Positions 17,230 through 26,565 are shown, counted from the first letter of the stretch. The stretch: 64,000 bases of DNA from Bacteroidales bacterium (GCA_016938235.1 JAFGVA010000189.1:1-64000), one strand, 5' to 3'. Numbers and translations are program-made. The notes: a model not told the origin generated them from the sequence alone.

Positions 17230-19359
17230 TTATTGATTATTTACATCAGAAATACTCACATATTCACGGAAAAGTTTAGCAATTGATTTTGTTTCTCCAA
17301 TAATGGTCAGAATATCATTTTCCAGCAGGAGTGTTGACCCATTTGGAGGAAAAGTATTGTTTTCCCTTTCAACAAGGGCTACTAAAACATCGCGGGGCAG
17401 TTGTATGTCTTTTAGCTGACGTCCTATCATATTACCCTGAGTTGTTCCATTAATGAGTTTAACAGTAACAAACCGCTCGTTTTGCAACATATACTCTTTA
17501 ATTTCCCTATGACTTTTAAATTGAAGCACATCTTCAGTAAAATTTTCACGTTCAACAATATCTACTAACCTTGAAAGCATTCTAAGTTGCTGTTTAGGGT
17601 CATTATCAGAATTTATAAGAAAGAAACAGATATTAATACCATCTGTTTTTTCCGAGGCTTTTAAATTAGCTTTTCCCTGTATTCCGTTTTTTGAGACTAC
17701 AATATGCATCGAAGGGTGATGAATGTGTTCGTGCTTTGCATACATAATCAGGATATTTGGAGCAGAAACCAGAGAACTGAGTGGTGATGAGCTAGCCAGG
17801 CTATGCATTATAATTTCTTTGTTTACTCCAATCTCTGTTGCAAAAAAACCAGAAATGTTTTCGATGAGTTTATTTAACCCTATCTTTTTTTCCAGGATGC
17901 TTATCCTCGCCTTTACAACTGTTTCATCGAAAGGGTCGCCTTGTCTTAATCCTTTTTCTTTTAAAATGGTCATAAACTCATTCTCAAGCTCGTCATACTG
18001 GTATTTTCCCAGTAAGGCAAACCAGTGGTAGATTGCACCTTCACGCTTAACTTTTAAGCGTGCATGGAAATGATACCATAACCAGCCAATGAATACGATA
18101 CCCATAGTAAACAAAACAGGCATCCAACCCAAATAAATAATGAGAACGATGGAAATAAAAATGCCTGCAATTTGCATAAAGGGATATAAGGGCGATAAGT
18201 ACCCAGGGTCGTATGATTCAATTTTACTTTTTCTGAAAACAATAACAGAAAAATTAATAAACATAAAAATGAGTAATTGAAAGGTACTTGCCAGTTTAAC
18301 AATACCTTCCTCTGATAATACCAGTATAAATATTATTATAAATATTGTTGTGAGTAGTATTGCAATAACAGGGGTGCCTTTTTTTCCAATTTTTGAGAAA
18401 AAAGGAGGGAACAAGTTATCGCGCCCCATAGCAAAAGGGTATCGCGATGAGGATAAAAGGCCGGCATTACCGGTAGAGGCAAATGCTGCAAGAGCTGCAA
18501 CCGACATGAGAACGGCTCCGGCTTTGTCAGGCAGCCATTTAAAAATTTGTTCTGCCGCAATCGCAGCCGGGGCAAGTTCTTTGGAAAAGGTTAAGGGATC
18601 TATTACTGCCACCATAATAAAAACCCCCAATCCATATATTATTGCGGTTACAATTAAGGATAATATCATTCCCAAAGGAATGTTTCTTTCAGGATTTTTA
18701 ATTTCTTCGGCTACACTGGCAATCTGGGTTAAGCCTAAGTAAGAAACAAAAACAAAACCTGCCGTGGTGAACAAGCCTTTGAGCCCATCAGTCAGGAACG
18801 GGGTAAAATGGTTATTTTCAGACAGAATGTCAACTTGTTCTGTAAAAAAAATGGCATAAAACCCATCTGCAATAAATGCAGTGAGAATAATTATCAAAAA
18901 AGCAACAAAGACCTTTTGAAGAGCCGATGTTTTTTTTGTACCCACCAGATTTAATACCATAAAAAAAAATGTGGCAATAATGGCGACAGTTTTTACAGGG
19001 ACTTCCCAAAAAAGGGCTGCATAAGCACCAATACCAATAATTGCAAATGCCGTTTTAAACATAAGTGCAAAATACGTACCTAGTCCACCTATTGTACCCA
19101 TTAATGGCCCCAGACTACGGTCAAGAAAAAAATAGGCACCGCCCGACCTGGGCAAAGCAGTAGATATTTCGGCAATGCTAAACATAGCTGGCAATATTAA
19201 CAGGCCGGCAACCAGGTAAGCCAGAAATACCGACGGACCGGTATAATGCGATGCTATACCCGGCAATAAAAAGAAGCCGGAACTGAACATTGCCCCGGTG
19301 CTTATTGCAAACACATCAAATAAGCCTAAATCTTTTTTTAGATGTTCTTTTTTAGCCAT
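17230..19359 (-). CDS. APC-family permease fused to EIIA-like and RCK_C domains
   Basis: A 709-residue protein. Residues 1-430 are an APC transporter with 12 helices; helix 1 carries ISTGAMFSSGFFLLPG, the substrate-binding break. A cytosolic part follows. About 490-620 resembles a PTS EIIA type-2 domain (HHPSMHIVVSKNGI, then RMLSRLVDIVERENF) without a clear phospho-histidine motif. About 630-700 is a TrkA_C/RCK_C domain (GRQLKDIQLPRDVLVALVER ... ENDILTIIGE). The combination suggests an amino-acid or cation permease gated by a small ligand. It lies in the potassium/proton block, 50 bases before the CPA2 gene, so K+ or osmolyte transport is plausible. Confidence 0.8.
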   Translation of the reverse strand: MAKKEHLKKDLGLFDVFAISTGAMFSSGFFLLPGIASHYTGPSVFLAYLVAGLLILPAMFSIAEISTALPRSGGAYFFLDRSLGPLMGTIGGLGTYFALMFKTAFAIIGIGAYAALFWEVPVKTVAIIATFFFMVLNLVGTKKTSALQKVFVAFLIIILTAFIADGFYAIFFTEQVDILSENNHFTPFLTDGLKGLFTTAGFVFVSYLGLTQIASVAEEIKNPERNIPLGMILSLIVTAIIYGLGVFIMVAVIDPLTFSKELAPAAIAAEQIFKWLPDKAGAVLMSVAALAAFASTGNAGLLSSSRYPFAMGRDNLFPPFFSKIGKKGTPVIAILLTTIFIIIFILVLSEEGIVKLASTFQLLIFMFINFSVIVFRKSKIESYDPGYLSPLYPFMQIAGIFISIVLIIYLGWMPVLFTMGIVFIGWLWYHFHARLKVKREGAIYHWFALLGKYQYDELENEFMTILKEKGLRQGDPFDETVVKARISILEKKIGLNKLIENISGFFATEIGVNKEIIMHSLASSSPLSSLVSAPNILIMYAKHEHIHHPSMHIVVSKNGIQGKANLKASEKTDGINICFFLINSDNDPKQQLRMLSRLVDIVERENFTEDVLQFKSHREIKEYMLQNERFVTVKLINGTTQGNMIGRQLKDIQLPRDVLVALVERENNTFPPNGSTLLLENDILTIIGETKSIAKLFREYVSISDVNNQ

Positions 19360-19479
19360 CTTATATTCCCTTTTTGTAAAAACATTTATAGCTATCTATG
19401 GTGAAAGATAGTAATTTTTACAATGGTAATACAGCCTTAACATTGGCAAAAAAACGGTAAAAATACCTTTCTTGCCTCA

Positions 19480-20757
19480 TCAATCAGCTTTTATTTCATC
19501 CGAATTAGTTAAAGAGATCTCAGTCTTATTGTCTTTTGATAGCTTAAAAATATTACCAAAAAGATTAGGCTTGACGCTGAGAAGGATAACCAGTAATGAA
19601 CAAATAATAATGCTAAACAACACTATAGAATAACCCAGGTCAAGAATGATTTCACCATGAGCCAGGCCTCTCTGTAAGGGCAGGGATGCCAACACTGCAG
19701 GCACCAAACCTTTAGGTGTCATTACCGACATAATGGTTTTTTCGGGTCTTGTAATTCCACTACCGGTAAGGAAGATAACTCCTGGAACCCGCAACAAAAT
19801 AATTAATAAAACAATTAACAAGCCGGCAGCATAGATGGAAATGGAACCAAACTGTATTGAAATACCTACATATACAAAAAAATAGGTTTGCATAATAAAT
19901 ACGACTTCGGAAAAAAAGTCCCGTTCATGTGGGTTGAACCCCGAACTTTCAAAGGCAAACAACTTTTTGAATTTCCTTGTTTTACCGAATCCTTCTACAT
20001 TACCTAAAAGAATCCCAAATGATAAAACGGCAATTCCCCCGTTCAAGCCCAACAACTCGACCACTCCGTAAAGAATAAAAACAAAAGCGAGTGTCGTGAA
20101 CATGGAATTTTTCACACTACGTATTTTGCCAATTACAGCAGACCACACAAACCCACTGAGCAGCCCCAGGGTAATCGCAAAAACAAAAGCTTTCCACATT
20201 TTTGAAAGTACCATTCCAACAGTAACCACACCTTGTGTTATTCCGTCAAGTAAGGCAAGGCCAACAACAAGGCACAGTACATCGCTCAATGCCGATTCGA
20301 GAATTAAAACAGATGTGCTTTTCTCGCCCATCTTTAATTGTTTTACCATTGGTATAACCACAGCTGAAGATGTGCCGCCAACGATAGATCCAATAAAAAC
20401 AGAACTCATCACATCTATGGAAAGCAGCCAACGTGAAAGATATGATGTTAATAATACAGTTATGATAAAATTTAACAGGGTAAGCAGGGTGGCAGAACCA
20501 ATTGCTTTTTTAATCTCTTTGAAATTCAACCCTGAACCACTCTCAAATAAAATGACAATTAGCGTAATGGTAGTAAAAACATTACCGAGTTTACCAAAGA
20601 AATCTGTTGTGACTATACCGCTTACAGGGCCGATAATGATACCTATCAGTAGTAATAAGAGTACATTGGGGATTTTCGTCTTATCGAATAGTTCGTTAAA
20701 CACGTGCGATAAGAAAATGAGTACGCCTAGACTTATTATGGTTATGTATAAATTCAT
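19480..20757 (-). CDS. Cation/proton antiporter (Na_H_exchanger fold)
   Basis: A 425-residue protein with about 12-13 helices and a short polar tail. Blocks such as LLLLLIGIIIGPVSG (35-49), LILFESG-like VILFESGSGLNFKEI (67-82), GSIVGGTSSAVVIPM and ESALSDVLCLVV match CPA family antiporters; the last carries the ESA-SD residues of the ion site. Unlike the protein at 15176 it has no large cytosolic domain. Expected role is Na+ or K+/H+ exchange for pH and ion balance. Its start codon lies 11 bases after the TrkH stop, so it is in the same operon. Confidence 0.88.
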   Translation of the reverse strand: MNLYITIISLGVLIFLSHVFNELFDKTKIPNVLLLLLIGIIIGPVSGIVTTDFFGKLGNVFTTITLIVILFESGSGLNFKEIKKAIGSATLLTLLNFIITVLLTSYLSRWLLSIDVMSSVFIGSIVGGTSSAVVIPMVKQLKMGEKSTSVLILESALSDVLCLVVGLALLDGITQGVVTVGMVLSKMWKAFVFAITLGLLSGFVWSAVIGKIRSVKNSMFTTLAFVFILYGVVELLGLNGGIAVLSFGILLGNVEGFGKTRKFKKLFAFESSGFNPHERDFFSEVVFIMQTYFFVYVGISIQFGSISIYAAGLLIVLLIILLRVPGVIFLTGSGITRPEKTIMSVMTPKGLVPAVLASLPLQRGLAHGEIILDLGYSIVLFSIIICSLLVILLSVKPNLFGNIFKLSKDNKTEISLTNSDEIKAD

Positions 20758-20768
20758 AACTGTTTAGT

Positions 20769-22220
20769 TTATTTACTCCAAAAGCTACGGGTGAAAAGCA
20801 TAATCACTGTATATATTTCAAGCCTTCCGACCAGCATTAAAAACGTTAGAAGTGCTTTTCCCACTTCAGGTAAATGTGCAAAGTTACTGGCGGGGCCTAC
20901 TGTGCCAATTCCCGGCCCAATCCCTGCCATACAAGTGGCTACGGAACTGGATGCTGTTTTTGCATCAATTCCCAATAGTACCATTAAAATAGTACCAAAT
21001 AAAAATACTAAAAAGTAAATTGAAATAAAAGTCAGAATTGAACTATTGGTGTCTTCATTAACGGGATTGCCGTTTAAGCGAATGGGAATAACCGCATGAG
21101 GTGACAACAATTGTCTGAATATTCGTTTAATGTTTTTAATTAGTATCAGATGTCTGGCCATCTTAATTCCTCCCGCAGTAGAACCGGTGCTTCCTCCAAG
21201 AAACATGGCAAAGAAAATAATTGTCCATGCAAAAACCGGCCATTGCAGATAATCAGCTGTAGCATATCCTGTACAGGTAACTATTGAAATTAGCTGAAAG
21301 AATGATTCCCTAAAGGCTTCTTCAAAAGGTTTGTTTATGTAAAAATAAAGTGCAAAGGTGAGGATAAGACCTACAATAACTGTAGTTCCCAGGTAGAATT
21401 TAATTTCATCGTTGTGTTTAACATTATTGAACTTTCTTTTTAGAATGTAGTAATGAATTAAAAAGTTAGTTCCTGCCAGAAGCATAAATATCATAATTAC
21501 ATACTGAATATAAGGAGAATAGTCTGCAATACTTGTATTTTTTGGAGAAAACCCACCAGTGGCAATTGTTCCGAACGCATGGCAAATGCTTTCAAAGCTA
21601 TTCATTTTACCTAATAACAAAAGTACTACCTCAGCACAAGTTAATGTCAGGTATATAAATAGCAGACGATATCCAACAGATTTAATTTTTGGTTTTATTT
21701 TTTCCTGTAATGAAGATTCTAACGTAAATAAGTTATAACCACCAATTTGTAATGTAGGCATGATAATGATAAATAAAACAATGATACCAATACCACCGAT
21801 CCAGTGGGTCAAGCTGCGCCAGAAAAGGATGGATTTTGGCAAACTTTCAATATCTGTAAGTATAGAAGACCCGGTTGTCGTAAATCCCGAAACGGATTCG
21901 AATAAAGCATTATTAAAAGAAGGTATAGAATGAGAGAAAAGATAGGGTAAGCTCCCTATTAAACCAATTACAGCCCATGAAAGGGTTACAGCAATATAAG
22001 CTTCTCTTTTTCCGATGATAACATCTTCGTTTTGTTTTTTTGTTATTAACGACAAAATGATAGCTATAATAATTGCAATAAGTGCCGACCATGCAAACGG
22101 CATAAATGTCTCTGAATATATAAAAGCAACTGCTACACAACTCAATAATGCAAAGGTTATAATATACAAATTCCTGCTAAGTACCTTAAAAACTATTCCG
22201 TAATGGATTATGCTTGTCAT
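20769..22220 (-). CDS. TrkH-family potassium transporter
   Basis: A 483-residue membrane protein with four pore repeats. Filter regions are SGFTTTGSSI (near 111-120), FGTIATGGFSPKN (near 217), VTCTGYATAD (near 308) and ATCMAGIGPGIG (near 436). Length fits E. coli-type TrkH. It shares an ATGA overlap with the upstream kinase-less sensor gene and sits 11 bases before the antiporter gene, so the four are co-expressed. No dedicated TrkA lies next to it; the only RCK subunit in the window is at 12742 at the far end of the block and might serve both channels. Confidence 0.92.
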   Translation of the reverse strand: MTSIIHYGIVFKVLSRNLYIITFALLSCVAVAFIYSETFMPFAWSALIAIIIAIILSLITKKQNEDVIIGKREAYIAVTLSWAVIGLIGSLPYLFSHSIPSFNNALFESVSGFTTTGSSILTDIESLPKSILFWRSLTHWIGGIGIIVLFIIIMPTLQIGGYNLFTLESSLQEKIKPKIKSVGYRLLFIYLTLTCAEVVLLLLGKMNSFESICHAFGTIATGGFSPKNTSIADYSPYIQYVIMIFMLLAGTNFLIHYYILKRKFNNVKHNDEIKFYLGTTVIVGLILTFALYFYINKPFEEAFRESFFQLISIVTCTGYATADYLQWPVFAWTIIFFAMFLGGSTGSTAGGIKMARHLILIKNIKRIFRQLLSPHAVIPIRLNGNPVNEDTNSSILTFISIYFLVFLFGTILMVLLGIDAKTASSSVATCMAGIGPGIGTVGPASNFAHLPEVGKALLTFLMLVGRLEIYTVIMLFTRSFWSK

Positions 22221-22999
22221 AACTTTTTCGATTCTGTTTCTGCTTTTCCCGATTTGGTTTCCAATACTATTTTCTTAAAAATCTCTTCCAGCTTCTCTAA
22301 TTCGTGATTTGTCTTAATTTCAATCTCTTTGTTAAAATTGGTCTTGTAAAAGTTCATCATCCTTTCTGTAAGTTTATCAATAGGGTTTATCAAAAGAAGT
22401 GGCAGCGTAAAAATTAGGATGGACAATAGGGTCAAACCTATTATCCCAACTTTTTCCTGTACATTTAATATCCGTGTTGCCGAATTTTTGATTTCTTCAT
22501 TTTTACTTTCGAGCAAGCCTATATTTATGTTATGGATGCTCAAAATATTTTCACGAAAGTGTAAGTATTTTACCCGGTATGCCTCAAAATTTTTATTATA
22601 CTCATTTTTGGCAATACTCTTTTGATAATTTTCATACCCCTTGCGAAGTGATTCAGTCAATTCCTTTTCACCCGGTTCGGTGATATTTTTCTCCTGAAGT
22701 ATAAGGTAGTTTTTAAGTTCTTTAAGGTAATTGTTTGCTGTCTGATTGAAGCTGTCAACAGTAACGCTTTTAGAAACTGTAGTATCGGGTGAAATGAGCA
22801 AAATATTTAATTCATCTAATGCCCGTAACATTTGGAAGGCATATTTTACCGAAGGGAAATTATCTTTTAATAAGGATTGGGATTCTATAACCACTCTCTG
22901 GTTTGCACCAATGTTTATCATGAGAACAATGAAAGATACCATAAAAACCAGGAATATCCCGGCCATCATTTTTGATTTAATTTTTTTTATGCGTTTCAT
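22217..22999 (-). CDS. Kinase-less sensor protein, paralogue of the adjacent kinase's sensor half
   Basis: A 260-residue protein: membrane helix at about 11-32, an extracytoplasmic helical bundle (about 33-180), a second helix (about 188-210), then a HAMP-like and coiled tail ending at 260. There is no HisKA, HATPase, MCP or GGDEF domain. It aligns by eye with the N-terminal half of the kinase at 23012: NITEPGE against NITEDGE with the same Y..Y.KS pattern after it, and similar spacing to both membrane helices. It is therefore a duplicated sensor module, perhaps a modulator that pairs with the kinase. It sits 12 bases downstream of the kinase gene and overlaps trkH by 4 bases. Confidence 0.65.
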   Translation of the reverse strand: MKRIKKIKSKMMAGIFLVFMVSFIVLMINIGANQRVVIESQSLLKDNFPSVKYAFQMLRALDELNILLISPDTTVSKSVTVDSFNQTANNYLKELKNYLILQEKNITEPGEKELTESLRKGYENYQKSIAKNEYNKNFEAYRVKYLHFRENILSIHNINIGLLESKNEEIKNSATRILNVQEKVGIIGLTLLSILIFTLPLLLINPIDKLTERMMNFYKTNFNKEIEIKTNHELEKLEEIFKKIVLETKSGKAETESKKL

Positions 23000-23011
23000 G
23001 GCACTGTTGGT

Positions 23012-24853
23012 TTAATTATATACCGGTAAACTAATATAAAAACGGCTTCCGCTGCCGGGACTGCTTTCAGCCCAAATCCGGCCGTTTTGTTTGCTTATGA
23101 ATTCTTTTGAAATAGCAAGCCCCAAACCTGTACCTTTTTCAGTTGAGTTAGGAACCCTGAAAAATTTCTGAAATATAAGTTCGAGATATTGAGCTTCTAT
23201 TCCCTTCCCAAAGTCCTGAACCATAAATATGACTTCATTTCTGTTTTGCGATGCTACTACTTTTATACGGCTTCCATTTTCAGAATACTGGATGGCATTA
23301 TTTATCAGATTAATAAGAACCCATGCGGTTTTTTCGGAATCAGCATAAATGGCAGGCAAATCCGGTTTAATTATAAAATCAATTTTAATTTGTTTAGACT
23401 TGGCATGGTTTTCTGATGTTTCTTTTATATAGTCGAAAATTGTTGTGGTTTTTACCGGTTGAGAATTCAGTTGAATATTACCGGATTCTAATTGCGCTAT
23501 GTCTAATAGTTCAGTAGTTATAGTCAGCATTTTGTTGGTCTCTAATATTAAAGCTTTTACTATTTCCTGTTGTTCCCCATTGAGTTGGCCAATCCTTGAA
23601 TCGTCCAATAGCTTTAGGTTTAACCGTAATGACGATATTGGCGTTTTCAACTCATGAGAAATAGTAGCCATGAAATTGGTTTTAGCTTCGTCCTGTTCCA
23701 GAAAATGCGTGATGTTTTTTAAAACAATTACCATCCCTGCCCGAATTGGTTCGTCTTCGCCGGTTTTAGTCAGGTTTACTTCAAGAACCTCGCGGGCAAA
23801 ATACCTGACTTTTGATTTATGAATAATTCTTAGGGGTTTAAATTCTTTTAGTTCGTAAGTTGGTTTGTCTATAATATCGCTGATTATGGTTTGAAAAGTG
23901 CCATTGTTTAGTGCAATATCGGGAGCATATTTTCCAAGAATAGAAGATTCTTTTAAATCTATTATTTCACAAGCATAAGTATTTGAGAATATCACCTGCT
24001 TTTTATCATTTAAGCCAATGATACCATCATTCATATTGTTGATGATTGTGTCAATGCGCTTTTTTTCAAATAATATCTCCGATAAGTTGCTATGTTCAAA
24101 TTCATCTAACTTGGCAGCCATTGTGTTAAAAGCTTTAGCCAGCTCACCCAATTCATCATTCGAGTGAAAACTAAGACGTTTGGAATAATTACGATTAGCG
24201 ATTTCCGTTATACCCCTGATGAGTTCACCAATTGGGCGTGCAATATTTTGAGGGTAGCGGAAGAAAAACAATGCTGAAATAATAAAACATACCGTACCTA
24301 GAATAGAAATAAAAACAAAAGCTCTGTGTGCAGTACTCTTAAGCAGCGCATTTTTAAAACTAATGGCATTCATGTTCATGTCCCACAAATTCACTATAAG
24401 GTTTCTGGTAACTGTGTACTCGGGTATCAATTCCTCAATAAATAATTTAGAATCGGTTCCGGTATCCTGTCTTAATCGGTTAAATGATTTCGAATATTGT
24501 TGATAGTTTACTTTTATTTGTTCAATGATTAACTGTTCTCCATCCTCTGTAATATTATTCTCAACGGCTACTATATGTTCCGCAAAAATTTCGTGGTTTT
24601 TATTAAAAACACTATCATCAAACATTTCTGTTTCTCCAAAGAAGAATTTAAACTGTTGATTTTTAATTTCATCAATTGAGGTAATTAAAAATTTCGTGGA
24701 TTCAACTGTTTGATAGTTTTCCCGGAGCATTGCAGCCGAACGATTAGATAAATCATATATAAAAAATCCGCCAATAATCCAGATAAGGATTATCATAAAA
24801 AACAGAAAACCAAATCCCAGAAACAATTTACTTTTCAGGTTTACGCGTATCAT
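23012..24853 (-). CDS. NtrB/KinB-like sensor histidine kinase (4-helix sensor, HAMP, PAS)
   Basis: A 613-residue membrane kinase. First helix about 10-32, periplasmic helical bundle about 33-188, second helix about 190-210, HAMP about 212-262 (RPIGELIRGI...LGELAKAFNTMAAKL), PAS about 265-380 (DGIIGLNDKKQVIFSN), HisKA with H-box FMATISHELKTPISSLRL (near 395-412), and HATPase to the end (NLINNAIQYSENG, GKGIEAQYL, GTGLGLAIS). It is the likely partner of the sigma-54 regulator at 25196; the 41-codon gene lies between them. The periplasmic bundle is shared with the kinase-less protein at 22217. The signal may relate to cations or osmolarity, from context only. Confidence 0.92.
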   Translation of the reverse strand: MIRVNLKSKLFLGFGFLFFMIILIWIIGGFFIYDLSNRSAAMLRENYQTVESTKFLITSIDEIKNQQFKFFFGETEMFDDSVFNKNHEIFAEHIVAVENNITEDGEQLIIEQIKVNYQQYSKSFNRLRQDTGTDSKLFIEELIPEYTVTRNLIVNLWDMNMNAISFKNALLKSTAHRAFVFISILGTVCFIISALFFFRYPQNIARPIGELIRGITEIANRNYSKRLSFHSNDELGELAKAFNTMAAKLDEFEHSNLSEILFEKKRIDTIINNMNDGIIGLNDKKQVIFSNTYACEIIDLKESSILGKYAPDIALNNGTFQTIISDIIDKPTYELKEFKPLRIIHKSKVRYFAREVLEVNLTKTGEDEPIRAGMVIVLKNITHFLEQDEAKTNFMATISHELKTPISSLRLNLKLLDDSRIGQLNGEQQEIVKALILETNKMLTITTELLDIAQLESGNIQLNSQPVKTTTIFDYIKETSENHAKSKQIKIDFIIKPDLPAIYADSEKTAWVLINLINNAIQYSENGSRIKVVASQNRNEVIFMVQDFGKGIEAQYLELIFQKFFRVPNSTEKGTGLGLAISKEFISKQNGRIWAESSPGSGSRFYISLPVYN

Positions 24854-24892
24854 ATTTTAATTCTTAATTTAAAAGCAAATTACGGGTTCCTA

Positions 24893-25018
24893 TTAATATG
24901 GTCTTTCGTTTTTATGTTTAAATATTCCATCCAATGCGTTTAAAGCAAATCTGCCAATAAAATAGAGCGTAGTAATAGCTAAAATTAATATTATGATGGC
25001 TACTAAATTTAATACCAT
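24893..25018 (-). CDS. 41-residue single-pass membrane protein
   Basis: The reading frame from ATG at 25018 gives MVLNLVAIIILILAITTLYF then IGRFALNALDGIFKHKNERPY and a TAA. Residues 3-22 are one membrane helix and the tail is positively charged, so the N-terminus is probably outside. Its size and place in a potassium-transport and two-component block recall KdpF or other small transporter subunits, but the sequence is not clearly KdpF. It starts 177 bases downstream of the sigma-54 regulator's stop and ends 39 bases before the kinase start. A purine-rich AAAGAA stands before the ATG. Without comparison its reality rests on composition and position. Confidence 0.55.
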   Translation of the reverse strand: MVLNLVAIIILILAITTLYFIGRFALNALDGIFKHKNERPY

Positions 25019-25195
25019 TTCTTTGTTTTAAAATTGTATAGCCAAAGCGTGTACCAGAATTTCTTAAAAACAGATGTGCATGATTTAGTATTCAGAAAAT
25101 GAAACTGATAAGCTGAAAAGAAATATTTAGGTCTGGTTTAATGCGAAAATTTTCTATTCTGTTTTGATAGGGCGGTGTTCTAAAACAGAAGGATT

Positions 25196-26542
25196 TTATT
25201 TTAACCCGTACTTTTCTAGTTTTCGGTATAATGTTGGAACTCCAATACCAAGTTTCTCAGCCGTTTTTGTTTTATTTCCCTTGGTAAACCTCAATATTTT
25301 TTGGATATGAATTTTTTCCATTTCTTCAAGGGTTCCGTAATTATCTGAAAGTGTATTGACATCTGGATAAAGAACTTCAAGCGGAAGCGCTTCCTTTGTT
25401 ATTTCATTATTCTCAGAAAGGATAACTGCCCTTTCTATCATGTTTTTAAGCTCCCTTGTGTTTCCGGGCCAGTTAAAATCAGAAAGCTTATCATAGAATT
25501 CAGGTGTGATTTTATCTATTTTCTTATTGGTTTTACTGGCATAAATTGAAATGAAATTTTTAACCAATAGTGGGATATCCTCTTTTCTATCCCGCAGTGC
25601 AGGTATTTGTATTTTAAATACAGATAACCTGTAATACAGGTCACTACGAAAATTTTCACTTAGGATTTCTTCCAATAAGATTCTGTTGGTAGCAGCAATA
25701 ATCCTTACATTTACTTTGATTGGTCGGGTATCACCAATTTTCGTAAAAGTCTGTTCTTCCAGAACTCTCAATAATTTTGACTGTAAGTCAGGGTGCATTT
25801 CTCCTATCTCATCCAGAAATAAAGTGCCATCGTTGGCTTCCTCAAACAATCCTTTTTTATCAAGAGTTGCCCCGGTAAATGCCCCTTTTTTATGTCCGAA
25901 AATTTCTGATTCCAATAATTCTTTTGGGAAAGCACTGCAATTGACAGCAATAAACGGTTTGTTTTTCCGTGGGCTGGCATTGTGAATGGATTGGGCAAAG
26001 AGTTCTTTTCCAGTCCCTGTTTCACCTTCGAGTAATACAGTTGAATCGGTGGGGGCAACTTTTTCGGCGAGGTTAATAGTATTTTTTATGATTTGAGATT
26101 TACCAATAATCCTGTCGAAACTATACCTTGTCTCCAGCTTATTTTCAAGCTCTAAGATACGCTTTTGCATGAGTGATTTTTCGATTGCCTTTTCTACTGT
26201 TACCAGAATTTGTTCATCGCCATCGCCTTTGGTAATGTAATCAAAAGCACCCTGTTTCATGGCAAAAACACCGTCGTGGATTGTTCCATAAGCTGTAATG
26301 AGAATTACCTCGGTAATTGTATTGGAAAATTTAATTTTCTTTAAAACTTCCAGTCCATTAATATCCGGAAGTTTAACATCACAAATAACGAGCGAAAAAT
26401 CGTTTTCTTTTTCAAATATTTTCAGTCCTTTGGTTGCGGTTTCAGCCTGAAATACCTCGTAACCTTCAAGTTCAATAATTCTTGAAAGTGCTTTCCGAAG
26501 CTGGTCTTCATCATCGATTACGAGTATTTTACCTTTTTTCAT
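25196..26542 (-). CDS. NtrC-family sigma-54-dependent response regulator
   Basis: A 448-residue activator. Receiver 1-120 with DDEDQLRKAL, phospho-acceptor D in VICDVKLPDING (near 55) and lysine in ITKGD. AAA+ domain about 140-370 with Walker A GETGTGKE, the sigma-54-contacting GAFTGA loop, Walker B GTLFLDEIGE, and R-finger region. C-terminal Fis-type HTH (about 405-448: RFTKGNKTKTAEKLGIGVPT). All parts needed to open sigma-54 promoters are intact. It is the first gene of the - strand cation block. Direct targets are unknown; sigma-54-like sites in the window are at 45956 and 63958. Confidence 0.95.
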   Translation of the reverse strand: MKKGKILVIDDEDQLRKALSRIIELEGYEVFQAETATKGLKIFEKENDFSLVICDVKLPDINGLEVLKKIKFSNTITEVILITAYGTIHDGVFAMKQGAFDYITKGDGDEQILVTVEKAIEKSLMQKRILELENKLETRYSFDRIIGKSQIIKNTINLAEKVAPTDSTVLLEGETGTGKELFAQSIHNASPRKNKPFIAVNCSAFPKELLESEIFGHKKGAFTGATLDKKGLFEEANDGTLFLDEIGEMHPDLQSKLLRVLEEQTFTKIGDTRPIKVNVRIIAATNRILLEEILSENFRSDLYYRLSVFKIQIPALRDRKEDIPLLVKNFISIYASKTNKKIDKITPEFYDKLSDFNWPGNTRELKNMIERAVILSENNEITKEALPLEVLYPDVNTLSDNYGTLEEMEKIHIQKILRFTKGNKTKTAEKLGIGVPTLYRKLEKYGLK

Positions 26543-26557
26543 TTAAACAATAAACGA

Positions 26558-26565
26558 CAAAAATA
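26558..26565 (-). promoter_or_regulatory. -7 promoter element for the sigma-54 regulator gene
   Basis: TATTTTTG on the - strand matches TAnnTTTG and lies 16 bases before the ATG at 26542. The -33 region (TTTC at the right spacing) is weak. No other element is visible between here and the tRNA terminator. Confidence 0.4.

Noticed and set aside
24893-25018. Calling the 41-residue protein KdpF outright
   Set aside because: Only size, hydrophobicity and context agree; there is no kdpABC and no clear sequence match.
25041-25056. TGGTAC...TTTGGC on the - strand upstream of the 41-codon gene, like a sigma-54 promoter
   Set aside because: The GG and GC pairs are 13 bases apart instead of 12 and the -24 half is imperfect, so it was not called.
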